DNA from: Dolomitihabitans soli
GTDB taxonomy: Bacteria; Actinomycetota; Actinomycetes; Streptosporangiales; Streptosporangiaceae
Direction of reading: 5' to 3'
Assembly: GCF_022213955.1 (NCBI RefSeq)
Contig: NZ_JAKNTW010000027.1
Span: forward strand, 62,001 to 126,000
DNA length: 64,000 nucleotides
This document shows positions 53,801-60,619 of this stretch, piece after piece. A model generated the notes under the pieces. The model saw nothing but the letters and a program-made list of their open reading frames with translations. It searched no databases and was not told the origin of the DNA. Every line of letters begins with the position of its first letter. Position 1 is the first letter of the stretch. A program made the translations under genes and the position numbers.

Positions 53801-56800
53801 CATCACCTCCGACGCCGTCACCTCCGGATTGACGACCTCGACGAAATCGCCGGGCACCCATCGGACCCGCAGTTCACCGGCCTTCGTCTGCCCGAGCGAG
53901 AGCGTCGCGCCATCGCCCACCAGCCGGCGGGCCTCCGCCTGGAGCATCGCGTCCAGCTGGCTGGGAGTGAGGGTCTCGTCGACGCCGCCGGCTTTCAGCA
54001 GCGCGTTCGCCTCCTCGGCGATCTTGTTCCGGTACGGCAGGCGGCCGGTCAGCGATCCTGCGGGCAGCGCGGCATCCGGAGGCAGCGCCTCCTTCATCGC
54101 CTTGTGGAAGTCGGCGAGCCTGGCCTGGGCCTCCGCCGCCAGCCGGGCGACCTCGGCGGTCTGCGCGGCCGTCGGTCCCGGCTGCGATCGGGCGGCCAGA
54201 TCCAGCGCCTGCGCCATGGCCTCGAACGCCGCGGCCGCGTTCTCAGCCTGATCGCGGGCCGTGCCGTACCTGCCGGCGATCCGCTGGTCACGAGCCGCCC
54301 TCTCCAGGTCCTTCTTCGCCCCCGCGCGCGCCACGTGACGCCGCGCCGGCGCCCCGCTGTCCCGCTCACCCTTGAGCTTCCGACCCGCCCGCTCCGCGTC
54401 CTCCGCCTTCTGCGCGGCCTCCAGGACGGCTGTCGCGCTCTTCTCGGTCTCCTGCGCACTTTCCGATCTGGTCGTCGCGCGTTCGTCCAGCAGGGCCCGG
54501 GCATCGCCCAGGTCGGCGGCCAGGGCCCGGGCCTGCGTGGCCAGGTCCGCGGCGGACGTGTTCGAGGTCAACGAGGCGAGGCCCTGGGACTGCTGGACGA
54601 TCGTGTCCGCCGCTTCGGCCTGCGGCGTGGTCCGGAGCGCGGCGAACTCGTCCTGCGGTGTCCGCGCCGGCTTGTTCGCCTCCTCCCTCGCCTCGCGAGC
54701 GAGGTCACGCGCGCCGTCGCTCAGCAGGGCCGGGTCCATGCCGGCGTCCGGGTTGTCCATCAGGATCTCGACGACCACCTGCATGGCCGCTTCGGTGAAC
54801 TCGGGAGACGATTCGGCCAGCAGGTGAAGGGCCGAGATCACGCCTTCCAGCGACGGCCTGCCGACGGCCCGGGCGATCTCGATGCCCAGCCAGGCCGCGG
54901 CCTCGGCAGCCAGCCGGGCCTGATCGGCGGCGTCACGGGTCCGCACCGTCAGGCGTTGTGCGATGAGGCTCATCGCGTCGGCGGAGAGATAGACGGCCTT
55001 GCCGTCCGGCCTGGCCAGCCGGGTGCGACCGTCCTGCAACAGCAACGCGTCCGGGGCCACGGCGGCCATGGCCTCGGCCAGCGCCGACTGGGCCAACGGC
55101 GACGGGGGCGGCGTATGCCCGCGAGCCCGCAGGTCACGCGCCACCCCTTCGAGTTCGAGTGTGTAGTGGTGCCGGTCGGCGGGGAGGACGGCGGCCTTCC
55201 ATTTGCGGGTCAGGTACTGGTACTCGTTGAGCCGTGCCGAGACACAGGCGTCGTGGTTCCCGACAGTCCTGTCGGCAACCGCGACGCCTGCGTCTCGGTT
55301 CCCGGCAGAACTGCCGATGCCGACCGCCGCGAGGGCCCTGCGGATCACTCCCTGCCCGCCATTGCGGCGTGTCGCATCGACTTCCTGCAGGGTGTCGCTG
55401 ATCTCGTGGATCAACACCCGCGGCACCACCGCCGTGTCCACCCGCGGCGCGATCCGCATCACATGGGGATCGGCCGCCGTCCCCTCGTGAACCTCCGTCC
55501 GTGCCACCAGATCGGAGGGCAGGCTCCCGACCTCCGCCCGGAAGTGCTGCACGCCCTGCCCTGGCGTCTCCACCATCAGCGTCATGCCGTCGGCTGACCA
55601 CGCCCAACCGGTCACCCCTCTGCTCGCCCCGTTGCCGAAGTCCGTCGCCGCGACGTCCGTCATCGCGGTCGTGACCTCGTCAAGACTCAGATCCGCGCTC
55701 CCCGGCGGGCGTCCCGTGGCGACGAACGCGGTCCCGGGGATCTCCCGTCCGGTGACATGCCTGGGAGGGGTCTCGGAGGGTGGCGGCTGGTCGCCATCCG
55801 CTGGGCGGTCGTGTCGACGTAGCCGGGACCAAGCCCCACGAATTCCGCGTCTGCGAGACGGCTGTGCATGCGGGTGTGCATGCGGGTGTGCCTGGTCGCC
55901 TTCGGCTCGTGATCGGTCCCCAGGCGCGACCTGCCCGTGTGTGGCGTTGCCGGTGGTCTGCGTCTGCTCGGGTGTGGTGTCGCCGGAGACCTGCGTCCGC
56001 TCGGGGCCGGGACGCCCGTTCGTGTCGGCGTCGTGGGCCTGCTCGGTGTCTTGGGTGACGTTCGGGTCGGCGGCGATCTCCGGGGTGGCGGCGAGAGAGT
56101 CCGGGGCGGACTGCTGGCTCGGGTCCGGCGCGGCGTGCTGATTCGGGTCGCCCGCCGGGTCCGGCGCAGCCTGCTGGCTCGGGTCCAGCGCAGGATCCGG
56201 GGCGGACAGCTGGCTCGGGTCCTGCGTGGTGTGCTGATTCGGGTCACCCGCCGGGTCCGGCGCAGCCTGCTGGCTCGGATCGGGGCCGAGTTGGTTTGTC
56301 CGCGGTGTGGGCCGCTGGCCATCGGCGGTCTCCTCGAGGCGGGGAACCGTCCGCGAGTCCTGCGCAGGTGCGGACGGCGAAGTCGGCGTGAGGACATGGG
56401 TCTGGCCGCCGGTCTGGCCGCCGGTCTGGCCGCCGGGCCGGCCGCCGGGCTGGCCGCCCGGTTGCGGCGGGCCGGACGGGGTGGTGCCGTTGCCTGAGGA
56501 GTTCGACTCGCCGCCTTGGCCGGTGTTGCGCTGAGCACGCACCCCAGCGTCGGCCCTCTCACTTATCTCCTGCGCGTGGGTGAGCGCCGACCGCGGGTCG
56601 ACGACCGCGCCTATGACATCGGTGCTGAACGGGCTGATCGTGTTCGTACGGCCCACCCCGCCCGTGAACGCGCCGAGAAGGGAGTCCTTTGTCGGCAGCG
56701 CGAACTCCCCGTACACCAGTCCGTTGGCGGCGAAGCCGGCCACCGGCGAGGTGACCACGTTGCTGAGACCCGTGTTGAGCATCCTGCCCGGGAAGCGCCT

Positions 56801-57742
56801 GAAAGCGTTGCCGATGCCGGCCCTGTCGCCCGCGGTGTTGTTCAGCCGTCTGATCAGCGGCAGCCGGTTCACCAGGCTGGAGACAGGCCGGGCGGCCCGC
56901 ATGCCGAGCGCTGCCCCGGTCATGGCGCCCACTACTGCGGCCATGGTCCGCCGCCAATCCCAGCCCGCACGGGTGCCGCGGCGGTTCTGGTCGAGCTGGG
57001 TGTAGCCGTCGATGAAGACCTCTTCCCCGACCTCCTCGACCACCTCCCGGCCGGTGGGGGTGCTCAGCAGCCGCCCGACCGGGCCTTTGATCGAGGCGAG
57101 CCGCGTCAGGGGTCTGATGCCGCGGGTCGCCGCGGGAAGGCCCGCCACGCCGACCAGCCTCCGCAGGATGGCGTCGATGAAGGCGCGGCCGCGGGCGGCG
57201 ATGGGGCCCATGAAGCTGGTGGTGGCGCCGGCGGAGAAGAACGCCACCACCAGGGCGATGAACGCCGCGATCACCGCGATCCAGAAGGCGACATTGATCG
57301 ATATCTTGGAGTACTGCGTCTCCCGGGCGAAGCTGTCGTTCTGCGCGGCGTAGGCGTAGTGGTTGTTCGCCACCGCGAGCAGGCCGTCCTCCGCGGAGTA
57401 GTCGATCTCCAACCGGGCGATGAACGACTGCGTCGAGGGCCCGGCCCAGCCCTCCATGATCGACACGGCGGCGTTGTCCACGGGGTCGAGGGAGTCGAGC
57501 ACGGCCTCGCAGGCCGCCCGATGAGCCCTGGCCAGTTCCCATGTCTTGCTCTCGCTGGCCTCCGGCCACGGCTGGCCCGCGGTCAGCATCGCGATCAGGT
57601 CGCTCGCCCAGGCGGGCAGCGACTCGCCCCACGCGGGCGTGATGTCGACGACGGACCCGCCGCCGTCGGCGAACTCCTCTTCCTGCGGCGGGGGAGGTGT
57701 GGGAGTGGTGGTCGTCCCGCCTGGGGAGCCGGGTCCCGCCAC
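47801..57742 (-). CDS. Giant type VII-associated protein with WXG-like N-terminus, repeated Gly/Ser-rich beta modules and C-terminal LysM
   Basis: 3313 residues from GTG 57742, one base after the upstream stop. Layout: WXG-like helical domain as in CpnT-type proteins (WGESLPAW, MEGWAGPSTQSF; 35-145); hydrophobic helix (about 150-170) and membrane-associated helical region to about 390; Gly/Gln/Pro-rich linker with tandem DPSQQ repeats (410-650); TGREIPGTAFVATG (about 660); an RGHTPP hairpin module (about 797-884); Ala/Glu-rich helices, probably coiled coil (980-1215); then at least six Gly/Ser-rich segments followed by beta-strand runs (about 1390, 1600, 1900, 2150, 2480, 2750); a second RGHTPP module (about 3067-3140); Cys knuckle CECPPDKPCTC (about 3195); Glu-Pro repeats; LysM domain (GDTLWAISQQVYG; about 3260-3313) that should bind peptidoglycan. 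No toxin domain recognised. Probably exported by the linked type VII system (inference). Confidence 0.88.
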   Translation of the reverse strand: MAGPGSPGGTTTTPTPPPPQEEEFADGGGSVVDITPAWGESLPAWASDLIAMLTAGQPWPEASESKTWELARAHRAACEAVLDSLDPVDNAAVSIMEGWAGPSTQSFIARLEIDYSAEDGLLAVANNHYAYAAQNDSFARETQYSKISINVAFWIAVIAAFIALVVAFFSAGATTSFMGPIAARGRAFIDAILRRLVGVAGLPAATRGIRPLTRLASIKGPVGRLLSTPTGREVVEEVGEEVFIDGYTQLDQNRRGTRAGWDWRRTMAAVVGAMTGAALGMRAARPVSSLVNRLPLIRRLNNTAGDRAGIGNAFRRFPGRMLNTGLSNVVTSPVAGFAANGLVYGEFALPTKDSLLGAFTGGVGRTNTISPFSTDVIGAVVDPRSALTHAQEISERADAGVRAQRNTGQGGESNSSGNGTTPSGPPQPGGQPGGRPGGQTGGQTGGQTHVLTPTSPSAPAQDSRTVPRLEETADGQRPTPRTNQLGPDPSQQAAPDPAGDPNQHTTQDPSQLSAPDPALDPSQQAAPDPAGDPNQHAAPDPSQQSAPDSLAATPEIAADPNVTQDTEQAHDADTNGRPGPERTQVSGDTTPEQTQTTGNATHGQVAPGDRSRAEGDQAHPHAHPHAQPSRRRGIRGAWSRLRRHDRPADGDQPPPSETPPRHVTGREIPGTAFVATGRPPGSADLSLDEVTTAMTDVAATDFGNGASRGVTGWAWSADGMTLMVETPGQGVQHFRAEVGSLPSDLVARTEVHEGTAADPHVMRIAPRVDTAVVPRVLIHEISDTLQEVDATRRNGGQGVIRRALAAVGIGSSAGNRDAGVAVADRTVGNHDACVSARLNEYQYLTRKWKAAVLPADRHHYTLELEGVARDLRARGHTPPPSPLAQSALAEAMAAVAPDALLLQDGRTRLARPDGKAVYLSADAMSLIAQRLTVRTRDAADQARLAAEAAAWLGIEIARAVGRPSLEGVISALHLLAESSPEFTEAAMQVVVEILMDNPDAGMDPALLSDGARDLAREAREEANKPARTPQDEFAALRTTPQAEAADTIVQQSQGLASLTSNTSAADLATQARALAADLGDARALLDERATTRSESAQETEKSATAVLEAAQKAEDAERAGRKLKGERDSGAPARRHVARAGAKKDLERAARDQRIAGRYGTARDQAENAAAAFEAMAQALDLAARSQPGPTAAQTAEVARLAAEAQARLADFHKAMKEALPPDAALPAGSLTGRLPYRNKIAEEANALLKAGGVDETLTPSQLDAMLQAEARRLVGDGATLSLGQTKAGELRVRWVPGDFVEVVNPEVTASEVMHGSFAQGNRVETVTTGRNAGRSGELSVFGLAEQLAKLVAPGGAFHAALEARGIDGGAIHAAIEAVGKFFGANVARGSGTNSSKSVASTGFVTPGAVTDNRGASSRYNVCGGHFTLELRVAGESAPRTAVVSEGTVDDANTVDMYISHALVEHAPEETIQLELDPDEVPELPNLAVVGVTGQQALIDRTVAALGPGVADVGTTARNQIISMVEGLWSRIPQLVNNPDGVQEPLTTPDGRPIADIQMTAEPVVVPGTSRIDARPVGTPSAEQLGEDVEVEFSGTMRSEGTGQSGNVNGGVEGKLAGDQGPQPDNVTGKASLNAASSSSQSSGVAVNDMSIVPVVKRKSGHNQTYGIPLKVKIVMHVRGESKPREVVIDDPITVTAQVAEHLAYPGKLPVDKAALVQDESGAQRMRDDGVPEPPPGRKGEMPDWQGTGPGKVRGVGIAQVTLEDDTDPANDTSFASLRSNVETYLRTQKPGLLPDPDGKVPSDKVERESQDKNQKELEKQLAALRSQASYNQCTGEGVHVFLVHRRANQEPEYTTLRIKITRNGGEYVKYTDAETDVMLHIASQTLGNSRGASTSWRGGVGVGAEAQFDDENKGSLGGGLKGGLGRSSGENNNDTDNTVNLVEQMGPAAKTTELDVISVEEVTSDGVSHPIGAAKVRMHQSMPASLLPEDGPAHPDVKIPTSDELLTGTRQLALDLGSAVVAEQDAARELERQAEEQADAVAEATADAERTKPVSVLDEIVRRTGIKPGTAEYHALVEFLSNPNLMSHPEFLQTECPKVIGRWSISIKGKVGDSGRPLRSPMVVGDIHLALGDQGTSSGRSGGRDTNVSLSRGFSQAEEPKFGGGGGRSGSKGTSSSVREGPTWGMEPLVIGLEDAYVFAAELATTIVISKVGSDTTETIETKNGGYQFAKPEQDVLEMYAQGKQQLPLDMVADAVERFLHGQLEIDRGTRIQLVQRYLQELAAARKDGTPEPELSGEHTAKALTDKLLELSDHLEADTRQQIEQVRNVEERLAKIDQEMDPEKGELAATGPSWPTKIDLRREGEPDQTVDMHKIVADAVDEYMEGQLAANPALRESLFKEYAGDRWWAMMARNGTHPRGNLPVLPGDIPIRLVMTFDDKEVELIGTFKGGIIMQRYRYVNSSETTSSSKSSTYNVNVEGSMDPGDLAGGGLDDAERDEVGAGVDGVDSGFSLGAGVSGAGGQGSSSSTTKAEQWTELERVATFNTVKVRHPIKVTVTVGETLDAQQDTKGPDAQKDTKGEAKREPVVVKVDGFMTRVVDAAMVTPKADTDNPKKVSPTPDPRPIALPDAFMVDGLEADGLYQAVYDLLADKSMLGPKDARNVQAMLEHHLTEMQTAANFRNMLETEGSTTLRITHANKPGVVVEVTIKARPKDRHVMVSGRKDTEIGRVRRIQRTIEIVVDQSWSYSFSKFESFFGLKRTRSAGWKASMRTAVSSGNRNETSRFEKSTAASIKVPVTFDVAAERKVVKRDRSTTSKKRIEVSNATTGQAELTVFESGLREMDTQRGTEGRRDHGWNLDMEFTRESERSGWRARWRRTPVSTIDLDDLFTEDADPATLYQDVAEAARKQLPAGRRPDTEVRVTAKSGWTGQTTPVTRARLLARELDTDVRLDALDPDGTVRSYVATPDGKLRSTVPDGGFASAFSRLAPDVLAQADQAQADLRAMYQRWLNNSAPDKGDFAQHIADELSGVPIGSPATPSSTGTPQQGAVQPRQGGTSTVAQRPAQGIIRRSLSRATRADKRDEYLSARYGEHRQLANKWNAARTADERHAYEQQINELAEALRRRGHTPPVPPWEIEQPTAPTGDLDSLINQPPPTGQPGRPATQPETKQELWERMRRISNPTGWDPPEEEEPCECPPDKPCTCGRRPQNLNPEEKPEPKPEPEPEPEPEPEPEPEPEPEPEPEPEPEPEPTTPENHTVVPGDTLWAISQQVYGNGRYWEVIYEHNRELIGTDPNNLPTGLELRIPELEPA
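47985..48090 (-). repeat. Glu-Pro dipeptide tandem repeat in the giant protein
   Basis: About 17 consecutive 6-base units (GGCTCC/GGCTCT on the plus strand) encode alternating Glu-Pro, with a few Lys at one end. A stiff, extended spacer between the Cys knuckle and the LysM domain, suited to reach across the cell wall. Confidence 0.92.
48322..48541 (-). repeat. C-terminal copy of the RGHTPP hairpin module
   Basis: Encodes IIRRSLSRATRAD ... EYLSARYGEH ... LANKWNAARTADERHAYE ... LRRRGHTPPVPPW. It aligns with the segment at 55090-55350 (IRRALAAVG ... RKWKAAVLPADRHHY ... LRARGHTPPPSPL), an internal duplication about 2270 residues apart in the same protein. Confidence 0.8.
55090..55350 (-). repeat. 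N-terminal copy of the RGHTPP hairpin module
   Basis: Encodes IRRALAAVGIGSS, then NEYQYLTRKWKAAVLPADRHH and DLRARGHTPPPSPL, the partner of the copy at 48322-48541. The two copies bracket the helical and Gly/Ser-rich beta region, as if they were boundary modules. Confidence 0.8.
56099..56282 (-). repeat. Imperfect tandem repeat, about 96-bp unit, in the giant protein's linker
   Basis: Two copies of a roughly 32-residue unit beginning DPSQQAAPDPAGDPNQH and ending with QSAPDS or LSAPDPAL. Within each copy a shorter DPSQ/DPNQ period is visible. Pro/Asp/Gln-rich, presumably unstructured. Confidence 0.85.
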
Positions 57743-57743
57743 G

Positions 57744-58094
57744 TCAGATTCGTTCCAGGAGGCTACTTACCGACCTGGCCTGTTCCGCGTCCATTCCGGT
57801 GGCGTTCTCGACAGCGTGGCGGACCTGGGAACCGAGCTCGCCCACATCGCTGACGAACTCGCTGCCGCTGTTGATCGCGATGTTGGGCCCGTCACCCAGC
57901 ATGTACGCGTTCTTGAACGCGATCCCCGCCGCGTCGCCTCCCCACGGCGCGGCGGCGCTGAGCCTCTGGACCTCCGCCACGGCGGCCTGCCACGCCCCGT
58001 CGAGGTCGGAACTCGCGGTCGTCCACCTGGATAATCCCCTGACCAGCGCCTGCGGGCGGATATCGACGTAGTCGATCTCGAACACAACGATCAT
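57744..58094 (-). CDS. WXG100-type ESX-associated protein
   Basis: 116 residues. A helical protein with SRWTTASSDLDGAWQAAV in helix 1, a W-G turn (APWGGDAAGIAFKNAY) and a second helix ending AEQARSVSSLLERI; this is the WXG100-like helical hairpin. The start is taken as ATG 58094, which overlaps the previous stop (ATGA); the GTG three codons on is possible because the Shine-Dalgarno spacing at the ATG is short. It lies one base upstream of the giant protein's GTG, the usual place for a small partner exported with a large type VII substrate. Confidence 0.8.
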   Translation of the reverse strand: MIVVFEIDYVDIRPQALVRGLSRWTTASSDLDGAWQAAVAEVQRLSAAAPWGGDAAGIAFKNAYMLGDGPNIAINSGSEFVSDVGELGSQVRHAVENATGMDAEQARSVSSLLERI

Positions 58095-58492
58095 CTCTCC
58101 TTCGGCAGTTGCCCGGACATCTGATCGAGCACCGCCTCAAGGTCACCTTCGAGATACAGCTTCATCTGTTCGGGAGCGACGAGCGGCTCGAAGTGTTCGA
58201 CGACCTTCGCCTGGGCTTTGTCCGCGGCCCGCTGGATGGTCTCGGCGATGGAGTCCGCCAGCGCGCGTGCGTGCTGGCGGCGGTAGATGCGCGGATCGAG
58301 GTCCAGCCTGATGAGGTCGCCGCGCGCGCCGACCGTCGCCGTCACCAGCCCGTCCGGTGATCTCTCCGTCACCTGGACGGAACGAGCCTTCGCGTGTACG
58401 GCCGGCGCTTCCTGCTGCAGACGCAGGAAGTTGCTCCGAAGTTCGTCGGCATATGCCCGCAGGCCCCCCGCCTCCGCGTCATCCCCACGCAA
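58091..58492 (-). CDS. YbaB/EbfC-like nucleoid-associated protein of ESX loci
   Basis: 133 residues if the TTG at 58492 is used, chosen because GGAG lies eight bases upstream; a GTG six codons earlier has no ribosome site. Pattern: a long N-terminal helix (YADELRSNFLRLQQEA), then VTERSPDGLVTATVGARGDLIRLDLDPRIYR, the YbaB fold, and a C-terminal helix (ALADSIAETIQRAADKAQ). Family members bind DNA; in ESX loci, related proteins (EspL-like) are accessory factors. It overlaps the WXG gene downstream by 4 bases. Confidence 0.82.
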   Translation of the reverse strand: MRGDDAEAGGLRAYADELRSNFLRLQQEAPAVHAKARSVQVTERSPDGLVTATVGARGDLIRLDLDPRIYRRQHARALADSIAETIQRAADKAQAKVVEHFEPLVAPEQMKLYLEGDLEAVLDQMSGQLPKER

Positions 58493-58603
58493 CGTGCATA
58501 CTCCTGTCACATGATGTTCACATGGCTGTGATCACACACAACTTTTGGCATTGTGACAGTTAGACCAGTTGATCGGCTAGTGCCCTTGATGTCTGAAATT
58601 CCG

Positions 58604-58987
58604 TCAGGCTTCGAGGGGTACGGCGTGCTCGCGAAGATCGCGGACTTCCTCGCGGGCGACCCAGCGCCGGTGTACGCCCCGCTCGACGCGTTCCATCCCC
58701 AGTGCCCGCGCCACGGGCAGCAGCCCACCGGTGTACTCCACGAGCAGTTCACCCGCCCGCTCCTCGTGCACGCGGCACGGCGCGCCGCGCCACTCGCACA
58801 CCGTCGTGACGTGAAAGATCGCCTCGCACTCCGCCGCCGGCACCGGACGCACGTAGCGACCGGCCGCCACCTCCGCGAAACCCTCCGCGGGCTCGGCACG
58901 GCACAGCCGTATCCACAGCCCGTCGTGGCGCGGATCGGGATTCGCGGGATAGTCGGTCCCGCGCCACCGCGCCCGGTAGGCGCTCAT
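58604..58987 (-). CDS. Hypothetical protein of the type VII accessory operon
   Basis: 127 residues, ATG overlapping the SseB-like gene's stop by 4 bases. It begins MSAYRARWRGTDYPANPD and contains DGLWIRLCRAEP, CEAIFHVTTVCEWRGAPCRV and a C-terminal GVHRRWVAREEVRDL. Soluble, mixed alpha/beta, with several Trp and Cys. I do not assign a family; small proteins of this look occur next to SseB-like and WXG genes in actinomycete type VII loci, so a chaperone or immunity-like role is possible but unproven. Confidence 0.75.
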   Translation of the reverse strand: MSAYRARWRGTDYPANPDPRHDGLWIRLCRAEPAEGFAEVAAGRYVRPVPAAECEAIFHVTTVCEWRGAPCRVHEERAGELLVEYTGGLLPVARALGMERVERGVHRRWVAREEVRDLREHAVPLEA

Positions 58988-59859
58988 GACGTGGGCACCC
59001 GCGTGACCAGCAGCCAGCGCCCGGTGTCACCGTCGTAGATCGCGCGTCTGCGCTCGGTTCCCGCGTCGGTGAGTTCCACGATCTCGGAGGCGTGCGGCAG
59101 CCGTACGCCGTCGAGCTTGTACTCGCGGATGAGCTGGTCGACGTTCGGGACGAGCCCCATGCCGATGAACGGAGGTTCCTCGATCAGCCACCCCGCCACC
59201 GCGTTCATGCCCTCCTCATCGACCCCGCCGTACGGCGTGCGGTAGAGGTTCAGCCCGACCGCTCGCCAGCGCAGCAGGTGGACCGAGCCCTCATCGCTGA
59301 GCAGGCCGTCCTCGCCCGATCGTGCGAGGGAGTCCAGCAGCACGGTGGGGGTGGCGATGTGCTCGACGTCCAGCGCGTGGTGACAGTAGCCGGAGACCCT
59401 GGACTCCCCGTCGGCGAGGTAGGTGTACAGGTCCTCAACCGTCAGCGGCTTCTGCACCACGGGAAGCTCCGGCTCGGGGTGGGCGAGGCGGTCCTGGGCC
59501 AGCGAGGGAACGGCGAGCCTGGCCACGGTCCCCGGTTCCAGGAGGAAGTGGGCGGGCAGGCCGGGATTGACCGCCAGCCCCCAGCGGAGGTCGGGCCAGC
59601 CCGCGGCCAGTTCGGTCAGCGAGGTCACGCGCAGATGGGACACGGCGCCAGCGGTGGCCGCCCGCATGGCCTCGGCGGACGTGTAGGCGACCAGCCAGGT
59701 GCGATCGGCGCCCGTGACGGTCGGCCAGGCGAACGGAGGGTCATCGGCCGCGGGCAGGGCCAGCTCGCTGTCCCTGAGCATGCGCAGGCACAACGTGAGG
59801 TCACCGGCGTCGAAGGCCGCGGCCAGACGTCTCTCGAACGGGTTCGCCCACTCCTGCAC
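58984..59859 (-). CDS. SseB-family N-terminal domain protein
   Basis: 291 residues with start GTG 59859, nine bases after the upstream stop; longer upstream readings run through the previous gene. NPFERRLAAAFDAGDLTLCLRML and WLVAYTSAEAMRAATAG, SLTELAAGWPDLRWGLAVNPG match the SseB N-terminal domain. The C-terminal half (LYTYLADGESRVSGYCHH, LYRTPYGGVDEEGMNAVAGW) is specific to the actinomycete group found beside ESX genes. Cytoplasmic accessory role suspected. Confidence 0.82.
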   Translation of the reverse strand: MQEWANPFERRLAAAFDAGDLTLCLRMLRDSELALPAADDPPFAWPTVTGADRTWLVAYTSAEAMRAATAGAVSHLRVTSLTELAAGWPDLRWGLAVNPGLPAHFLLEPGTVARLAVPSLAQDRLAHPEPELPVVQKPLTVEDLYTYLADGESRVSGYCHHALDVEHIATPTVLLDSLARSGEDGLLSDEGSVHLLRWRAVGLNLYRTPYGGVDEEGMNAVAGWLIEEPPFIGMGLVPNVDQLIREYKLDGVRLPHASEIVELTDAGTERRRAIYDGDTGRWLLVTRVPTS

Positions 59860-59867
59860 GCGAGGGC

Positions 59868-60617
59868 TCAGATCGTGAAGTTCGGCATCATCGACGGCGG
59901 TTTCAAGGCGTTGGGGTCGAGCACCGTGGACTGCGTCAGACCGCCCGAAGCCGGGTCGTAGACGAGTGCCGCGCTGGTGAACTGCGGCGCTTCCAGTTTG
60001 ATCGCCTCCATGGAGGGGAACTTGGCGGCGGTCGCGCTGTAGAGGTAGCTGACGCCGGTCAAGAGCAGGGAAGCCTTGAACACGAACTTCATCTGAAGAT
60101 TGGCCACGGCGCCCACGCCCCTGGCGATGAGCATGCCTATTTTTATGAACCCCGGCCGCGAAGCGAACCAGGCGGGAGGATTGGCCAGGAGGAGCTTGCT
60201 GGCAAACGACAGGACGCTGACGGCGCCACCGGCGACGAAGCACGCCGCCCCCGCGATGTTGTAGAGGTCCGCCGCGCCGTCCAGGCTGTCCGCCACTCCT
60301 CTCCGCCGCTCGTCGAGCTGCGTCAGATAGCCCTGGAACTCATCCACCCTGGTCTCGAAGGCGGCGTGCGACGCGCCCTTCCAATTTCCGTCGTCCTTGA
60401 TCAGCCGGGCCTGCTCGGCGAGATCGGCTCCGAGGTCCACGAGGCTCCCCGAGGACTGCTCGCTGCGCCACTGGCCGGCCGCGGACCGCATCGCGCTGGG
60501 GTCGCCGGCCATCATGAGCATCTGCCCGGCCATGGGCAGTGCCGAGGGAATGAGCAGAGCGGAGGCTGCCGACATGGCTGCTCCAGCCAGGAATCCAGAC
60601 CGACCGTCCACTTCCAT
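59868..60617 (-). CDS. WXG100-domain protein with membrane-associated C-terminus
   Basis: 249 residues. The N-terminal part has a hydrophobic stretch, then a WXG100 helical hairpin (GQWRSEQSSGSLVDLGADL ... GNWKGASHAAFETRV; W-K-G is the WXG turn). Two or three hydrophobic helices follow (AACFVAGGAVSVLSFASKLLL, VFKASLLLTGVSYLYSA) and a Pro-rich tail. Likely secreted or surface-linked through the type VII system. Its start lies two bases after the DPN-repeat gene's stop, in the same operon. Confidence 0.82.
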   Translation of the reverse strand: MEVDGRSGFLAGAAMSAASALLIPSALPMAGQMLMMAGDPSAMRSAAGQWRSEQSSGSLVDLGADLAEQARLIKDDGNWKGASHAAFETRVDEFQGYLTQLDERRRGVADSLDGAADLYNIAGAACFVAGGAVSVLSFASKLLLANPPAWFASRPGFIKIGMLIARGVGAVANLQMKFVFKASLLLTGVSYLYSATAAKFPSMEAIKLEAPQFTSAALVYDPASGGLTQSTVLDPNALKPPSMMPNFTI

Positions 60618-60619
60618 GC

